From Phoronis australis (lineage: Eukaryota > Phoronida > Phoronidae): 64,000 bases of DNA. This document shows, piece by piece, positions 44,185 to 64,000 of this stretch; the stretch's first letter is position 1; every line of letters starts with the position of its first letter. The stretch is from contig NMRA01000106.1 of the NCBI GenBank assembly GCA_002633005.1, positions 812,696 to 876,695 on the forward strand, read 5' to 3'. Below the pieces are notes generated by a model. That model did not search any database. It had not been told where the DNA came from and saw nothing but the letters and a program-made list of their open reading frames with translations. The translations under genes were made by a program, and so were the position numbers.

Positions 44185-47100
44185 ATCGGGGTTTGAGAAT
44201 GGACGTTGTTAAAATAAACTGACGACCAATCAAGTAGTAATCTAGGATTACTGCTGTAAATCATTCGAAGGGAACAGAAAAATGTCCGCGTGTTGGGATC
44301 AGTGAAGTTCGGTCCTATTTTAAAATAATTTTAATTTATGCCAGGTAGTATGGTGACCGTGTGTTTGTTCTGAAAAGGGATGGTGCCAGTGATGGGAGGT
44401 GACAGTTTTTCTCTTCATCTTCTTCAGGAATTGTGAAGTCGCGTTTGAATTTTCTGTTTATACTGTACATTATTATCACTTACCGTAGCACCTCACTTTG
44501 GCATGAGCAAGTTGTGAATTCTGTGATATGTATATATTTTTTTATATTTCGCTTTTATGATGATTATTAAGAGCTAGCAATTTTAATTAAATAATGTACT
44601 TAAGCCTGGTGCATTGGTTTTAACTTCAGTTTGTAGCCAAGTCACGATTGTGATTAAGTGATGAAGGGTCTCCATAGGAGACTTCCATTGCAAGTCTGTA
44701 TCTGATTGGTTCTCCAGGTCAACTTCTGGCTTACAGACCAGTCATGTCGTGGCTTGTTGAGCTGTTGGAACAGGCAAATTGAATCAAGTGCAACCCTCAT
44801 TGTTCTTTGATATGATTGTGTGTAGCAAAGCAATACATGTTGTTTTATTAGCATTTCTAACATACTAAATGTTAGGATTGTGTGCTAACGTTGTATTTTT
44901 TTTGAGAAGTTAAACAACTGTAATTTATAACATATTTATACTGATTTTTTTTAATTCTATCTTATTTACGTCAAATTGTACAAATGCTGTTGAGAAATTT
45001 TTTAAAATGTTTTGCTCAATTGGTCAAGACATGTAGTTTCCATTCAATCCCATAAGGATGTGTTGTTACTTTGTTTTGGCTCATTTTGCCAAAATGTGCA
45101 TGAATTCCAATCAAGTTAACTATTTATTGCACAACTGTTTCTATTTTAATTTTATGTTTCTGAAGCATTCCACTATTTGTATGGAAATTGTTGCTGTATA
45201 ATTGCTTATTTTGCATTATGAGGAATTACTGGTTGTAAAAACTTCTCAGTTTCTTTTCCTGAAATATATGTTGAACTACAAAGAGGTCTTGTCAACTTAA
45301 CTACGTTTTTCTAGATTGACTTAACAATAATTCCCTGTTTTGGTATGGTTTGATTTTTAACAGACAAGTCCCAACCTTGTTAATTGGGATAATGAAAAAC
45401 TTATAAGTGCCAACGCAAAAAGAAATAAGGAACATTTTTTTCAGAATTAAAAACTAAGCTGGACTGAATATCAGCAAAGAGTTAGTCGCACCAGAGAGGA
45501 AAGCTGTTGATCTGTCTTCCATCATAATTTATTGGAACTGGAATGCATACAATAAAACAATCAAAAATAACGGTTATGTAGTGAATTGCATTTCACTAAC
45601 AGAGAGATTCATATCTGGTGGGACACACTAACAGCAGTTAAACAACAGAGTGGGATCCATTGATTTAAAGATATAAATGTCGAGAACATTACTATTCAGC
45701 AGATGGCAAACAATAGACGTCCTATATGGCAAAGCTTGAATTCTGAACGTAAATCTCCAGAAAATTAAATTCATGCTTTCAAACACGAATCAGAATTAGT
45801 TGGCAGAATAACAATACTGACTTTACTGTTCAGGACTTCAGCATTCACTCTGTGCAGAAAGAAGATTCACTGGTTGGGTTAGCCATGTGTTTGCTACCTG
45901 AGTAAGGCAGAATAACAATACTGACTTTACTGTTCAGGACTTCAGCATTCACTCTGTGCAGAAAGAAGATTCACTGGTTGGGTTAGCCATGTGTTTGCCA
46001 CCTGAGTATACATTTCTGTCGTCAGCTTATGGCTTATAGAATAATTATACTTTACTTTGGAAGGACACAAAATACACTACTTAATTTCCAAATATCAAAA
46101 TTTCTATATTTTCTCATGAGCCTAGGTCATCTTTCACATTAACTGATGCCTGACATGAGATCAGCTTGCCACCAATTAGAATGTTCATCAATAATAAAGC
46201 TACTAATACCAAATGGAAAAATCGTGTTTCTAGCAATAAATGGCACATCTCACCCTTCCGGTATCTCTGCAAACTAGAAGTCTTTTCCCAAGAAAACTAA
46301 AGATTACAATAAATAACAGTTATTTCGGGGAAATGGGTGAAAAAATGCATTACATTGACTTCCTAAAACATACAGTCTAAAATAAAAACACCTTGCATGT
46401 CAATACTAACGCAAGAAGTTAGTTAAAATAGATGCAATTTGTATTACACCTTCATCAAAAATACTAGCAAACAGTGGACAATGCACACAGTGCAACACTG
46501 CTATGTAATCACATAAACTACCTAAATATTTTACAATTTACATTGTGCAAAATTGCATCATAAAATTTACATAGAAATTACAGAAATTAATCTTAAAGGC
46601 ATAATTAAAATCATTCCAAATGATGATTGATTGAGAGCCATCTCAAAGTTTTTTTAAAACCTTTTAAGCCATAAAGCGTTGATAAACCCCCTTCAGTCGC
46701 AAAATAATTTGACACTTACACTTACACTTACGAAATTGTTCTACACTTTTTTCTTACTCAGAGATTTCTAGGCTTCCTTCAAACAAACTGGCATGCCACT
46801 GTGAGTCATTTTAGACGCTGAGCACAGCCTTACGCAATAACACAGTCCATTTTTCATCTAAGTAAGGTACAAATTAAGGCTAGAGTTTCATAGAAGCAAG
46901 AATACTGCTAAGGAATCTAGTGTGACCACACACTTTGCTTGCAATACACAGCGAAGTCCTGTGAGTTCTTGCTTTTCGTGCAATAAACCAGATCTATGGA
47001 ACACAGGTCAGTTTTACAGCAGCAGGTGGTCTAAGTTTGGTTCTTTGATGGAACGCAGGCTTAAAGTAGCTTTAAATGTGTGTAAAAGAATGTCAAAGAG

Positions 47101-47294
47101 TACACAGGAATCTAAGGTCTTATCAAAACTAGGACAAAACTAAACTTGGCAAATCAACAGACATATACATGTACAAATACGATAACACAAAATCATGTAC
47201 AAAAGAAAGGAAATATTATCATGATACACTGAAATGAGTCATTTATAACAAGAGGATGTCATTTTTGACAACGGTGACGATGCACGGGCCGTGC
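44185..47294. other. Convergent 3' region between the two genes
   Basis: About 3.1 kb tail-to-tail. Candidate + strand poly(A) signals: AATAAA 44213-44218, ATTAAA 44586-44591, AATAAA 45551-45556. A candidate - strand signal is TTTATT at 45528-45533. UTR ends cannot be set from sequence; 3' UTRs may abut or overlap. No ORF I believe. Confidence 0.6.
45802..46008. repeat. 104-bp tandem duplication
   Basis: Two head-to-tail copies (45802-45905 and 45906-46008) beginning ggcagaataacaatactgac, with one clear difference (ttgctacctg/ttgccacctg). Such high identity implies a recent event. Confidence 0.95.
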
Positions 47295-60118
<12,824 letters not shown>

Positions 60119-62828
60119 GTCTGGACTATAGGCACGCTCTGAAGTTTCACCCACACAAGATGTCTGAGGAAGAAATTAAAATGAGACTTTGTTGATGAGC
60201 TTGTACACAAGTCTGGGAAAGTGTGATCAATAATAACTCATCAGACTACGAAACACGGATGAGGAAGCACAAGACAAGTCATGTGACAGATATCACAAAA
60301 TAAAATCAACGGCTCAGCTTCAACTAACTAGAAAAGCTTGACTTGAATGAGGATATTAGTTAAGACAGAAGTAGAGGTTCAGAGTGTCGCTATTGTTTGG
60401 GCAAAATGATGTCATGTTTTCAAGCTAACCACCTCCATTGCGTCGGAATTATGGCAACCCAAGCAGAAAGAGGCATATGAACCTTTTTGGCAGCAAAATT
60501 AAAAATTGTAAAGAGACCCAAGGCATTGACAGCATTCAAAAGTTTCAACCATGGTGTTTGGCCAAAACAATTCAATTAAAATTCTTAGTAAAATAATTTT
60601 AATAAAACATCTTTACTTTTATACAAAAATACCTGGTTGCTAAAATTTTCAAAGCTTTACTGTGAGAGATCAAATTTTTGCTACATGATAGCTGGAGGCA
60701 ATTACATACTTAGGAACGCTGGAGTAAAATTTTTATTAAAAAGAAGAAATGAAATTGAACTTTTCTATCATATCGTGTCCAAATCAGAACAATTATTATC
60801 CGTACTTCCATTTTGATGATTATTCTGTGGAGAACGAAAAATGCTAAGCCAGGTACAACGAGGTTTGAATTCATTTAATTTTGGTGCATTTACATTTACG
60901 ACACATTTTAATGTAAAATATGTTTTTTCCTAGCCAGAGTGCCTACATCAGCAAACTTCAACAAACTTAAAGACTACTGCACCTGTGGAACACACTTGTA
61001 CATATAACTTGCAAATAAATTATACTGAAGTTGGATTGAATGCCTTGAATATGCCAGAAAATGACAAATTAGACACAAAATGTATCATATTTGCACCTGC
61101 CTGAAGTTGATTTTTGACTGGGATGATATAATATCTTGTATATTACCATCAACTGGGTAAGTAGCCATTTTTGCAGTGAGTGCATCACTGCGAATGTCTA
61201 ATTGAATGCAATTTGAGTCATATCAAAGTCGACATTGGGAATTTGCCAAAAGCAAACACTAGACACTGTCAAGATCATTAGTGCCTGACACTTGGCCAGC
61301 AGGATCAGTAATCTTGTACCCAGTATATTTTGAAATGGAAAACACAAGTAGAGAGTGATTGATGCAAAAAAATGACGTTTATTAAATTGTTTTTCATTTT
61401 AACAGGCAAGGTGACTGTCGGTTGATTCCCAAACTTTGCATGCACCCCGTGGGTTGTGAGTTCTACATGTTGATTTTAGTTAAATTTAATGACGAGGTGA
61501 TGATGCCCAGGCAGAATGTAATTTCATGATCAATACGAATTTTACATGCATCGGTTCCTAGCTCTATTTTGATGGTAGTCTTCATACAGCTGGCTGGCTA
61601 CTATTCATGGTACTGGTATCCTAACCACCAACAGTATAGAAACAGGTTATCACATCAGGAGAATTTCAATTGGTCAAAGATGTAAAACTCCAGAGTGGGA
61701 GAACTTTCTAGAGTAGGAGAATTTGATTTCACATACTTGAAAAAAAAATATTAAATGTCACAAAAGAATAGACTTGGTCACTGGTGAATTTTGGATAAAT
61801 CAAACAATTTTTAAAAGCTCTAGGAGGTTTGCTGTTGCTTGGTTTGATTGTAATTGCTATGTTGAATGTCATATACAAGAGGTGGTGATTTACAGTAGTC
61901 ATGTTATTTTTAGGGAACTACTGTACATAGCCTGTAATAAGAATGCTCACCCAATCTACTTTTTGACTGATAAAACAGAGTATACTAAACACGATGTATG
62001 GAAAAAGTTGCTGGTTAACTATAGCTGCCAAAACTGCATTTATTTCCATTTCAGGGGTTTGTCCTGGATGTGCAAGTTGTAAGCCACCTGTATAATATAT
62101 ATCACTGAAATATTGTTGCTTTCACAAGTTTTCAAAATTTAAGCAAAAATGGGTAATATTTTCTGTGTTATTATTTGCGGAAATTGGACAAAAGACGTTT
62201 TGTTCCCAAGGCGGAGGTGGCCAGGAACCAGCTGCCTGGATGATGATCCATGTAAGAGGACCAAACTGATCCAAGCCACATAATGTTACCTCATACAGCC
62301 TCGGACATTTTTAGGAAGATTAGAGTTGGAAGAACTCAAAGACTTAATAAAATTTTATGCAAAATGTTCTATGACCAGGTCTGGACACTTGGTGGCACTC
62401 ATCTGGCTAGTGGTAAATAGTTCATCTGGCTAGTGGTAATGTTGACTCTAATTTTACTTTATGATACTTAACATCCTGTGCAATAACAAATCAAGATAGA
62501 ACCATTCAAATCTGACATAAAAATGTAGATATTTGTGGAGAGCTTTAACAGAATGGTTTTTAAAAATGTGTCCTTGTGCTGCGAATGATGTAATTGATTT
62601 TGCCTCCATCAGTATGTTGGTGCAAAACAAGCACAGACAGGCAAAACCACATGGGACCCAATAGTTTATGTCAAGCACATCAACCCCACCATGCACAAAG
62701 GTGTCAGGCACCCAGAATCAGGGCAATTTTAAACATGTACAAACCTAACAGACAATGTTTTGCCATTATTAAGAAATTTATACTGAGAAACAAAGAATTT
62801 TACTTAGAATGGGTGTAGTATCTGTAAC

Positions 62829-62986
62829 CAGGGGCGGATCCAGGATTTTGAGTTAAGGGGGGCCACGACAGAGTAGTAGCCAAGATTTTGCCCATCAGAC
62901 ATTCGCACCCTCGAATTGCCAAAGGTAATCTGGGAGAATTTTAGGAGGAGCATGGCCCCCTTGGCCCCCTTCTAAATCCGCCACTG
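62829..62986. mobile_element. hAT-like MITE, copy 1
   Basis: Left end caggggcggatccagga and right end ttctaaatccgccactg form terminal inverted repeats typical of widespread invertebrate hAT-type MITEs (recalled). Flanks gtaacca/gtgacca could be a diverged target duplication. Confidence 0.7.
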
Positions 62987-63412
62987 GTGACCACACATAG
63001 AGATCATCAGCGAGGAAAATAATGCATTGTCCCTTACAAGACATGTTCTAGAATTAATGTCCGCATCTCATGGTGGCCCTTGGGAATTCTGGGAAAGAAA
63101 AACAATGTCATAAAAAGCATCAAGAGATAAATATGAATCATTTCATTCGTGAAGATTTTTGCCTTAATTTTATTTTTTAACCCTTGACCTTATTTCCACA
63201 GTATCAATTAAAGTCTCCAGGTTCATCTATGGGACCTCAAGTTTTTATCATACTAAGCTTTGGGAACCTAAAAAATGAACTTGAGCTTTGTCTGTTCACT
63301 TAGCACACGACCATGATTCGAACACATCACTATGAAGTATGAAATAAATTTGGCACTTAGAAGGAAAATTACAAAATTTAGGAGAAGTATTAACAGGATC
63401 ATCCTTTCACCT

Positions 63413-63654
63413 CAGTGGAAGATTTAGGGTATCATGAATGAAAGGGTTCAACAATTTTCATTTTGTGAACTGTGTCCCTCCCCCCCTTAATACACACACA
63501 AAAGTACCCGCCGCCCACTACTTGACTACTAGTGTTAGTCGCAACTTAGCCGGTGCCAAAAGTTATTTTTGTGTTATTTCTACTATTTAATTTTGTCGGC
63601 TACCAACAGAGGAGAGGGAACGAGTGCCCTGAGCCCTCCCTAAATCAGCTGCTG
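63413..63654. mobile_element. hAT-like MITE, copy 2 (diverged)
   Basis: Ends cagtggaagatttaggg and ccctaaatcagctgctg resemble copy 1 with several changes; 242 bp, non-coding interior. Confidence 0.55.
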
Positions 63655-63816
63655 ACCATTATTGATAACTACACTACAACACCACACTTAAGCACGGCAC
63701 GGTTTTAGACAATTGTTGTCAATACTGAATCATGAATTGAGAGTTGTCATTTTTGACATTTGTGGGCTTTCGTCTCTCGAAATTCCATGACGGGACATCG
63801 TTTACTGAAAACTTAC

Positions 63817-64000
63817 CTTTTCACATAATTTCACACTAATCGCACAATATATACACTACAAGCAAAGGCAAGAGATTCACTATCTCATCAGATAACTGTT
63901 AAGCGTTTACAATTGATTTGTTGCGAAAGTCGTTGGATCTTTAAACAAAGCAACAGCGACACCTTTCTTCCTGGTGAAAAACAAAACGAGAATCTCGTTT
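63817..64000 (-). other. Candidate 5' UTR exon / promoter side of the EGF membrane gene
   Basis: On the - strand, gtgaaaag|gtaagt at 63816/63817 is a strong donor and the only plausible partner seen for the acceptor at 60164. The upstream edge and transcription start are not visible; no TATA box recognised. The window ends with a near-perfect palindrome (aaacgagaatctcgttt). Confidence 0.35.

Larger units (their letters stand above)
60164..63816 (-). other. Probable first intron of the EGF membrane gene
   Basis: 3.7 kb between the start-codon exon and a candidate 5' UTR exon. Apart from two MITE-like elements near its distal end I see nothing functional. ORFs at 61774-62082 and 62454-62711 lack support. 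Confidence 0.55.

Noticed and set aside
63984-64000. Near-palindrome at the window end (aaacgagaatctcgttt)
   Set aside because: 17 bp at the edge; too short and truncated to interpret.

Overview
The window is nuclear DNA from an animal, most likely a marine invertebrate. It is AT-rich and intron-dense. It holds two convergent, many-exon genes and no operon, prokaryotic signal or CRISPR. Many diverged short interspersed repeats, MITE-like elements and minisatellites lie in the introns. I cannot name the phylum from the sequence.

Region 1 (374-44184, + strand) is the 3' four fifths of an inositol 1,4,5-trisphosphate receptor-like (ITPR-family) calcium-release channel. The 51 exons I placed have matching phases and read 2204 codons without interruption to a TAG at 44182-44184. 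The 5' exons (suppressor domain and most of the IP3-binding core) lie outside the window. The order is: end of the ligand core and RIH domains, a long helical solenoid, a Ser/Lys/Arg-rich linker, the RIH-associated region, the channel, the Cys2His2 C-terminal fold and a coiled coil. The family is clear, but the pore is not canonical. The GGGVGD selectivity filter shared by ITPRs and ryanodine receptors is replaced by an unrelated sequence at the same place, with about the same length. The gene model between S2 and S4 is also unsettled: a GC-AG intron there contains an S3-like hydrophobic coding stretch.

Region 2 (44185-47294) is the shared tail-to-tail space of the two genes, with candidate 3' UTRs and a 104-bp tandem duplication.

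Region 3 (47295-60163, - strand) is a complete 11-exon coding gene for a 583-residue type I membrane protein. It has a signal peptide, an N-terminal domain resembling a phytocyanin-type cupredoxin, seven EGF-like repeats, one transmembrane helix and a tail of about 73 residues. A non-coding first exon probably lies near 63817-64000. I do not recognise it as a named gene.

The two genes show no obvious functional link beyond position. The best leads are the filter-less ITPR pore, the S3 anomaly, a possible 15-nt microexon, and the cupredoxin-EGF receptor-like architecture. Several repeat families with copies in both genes look like young to middle-aged non-autonomous elements.
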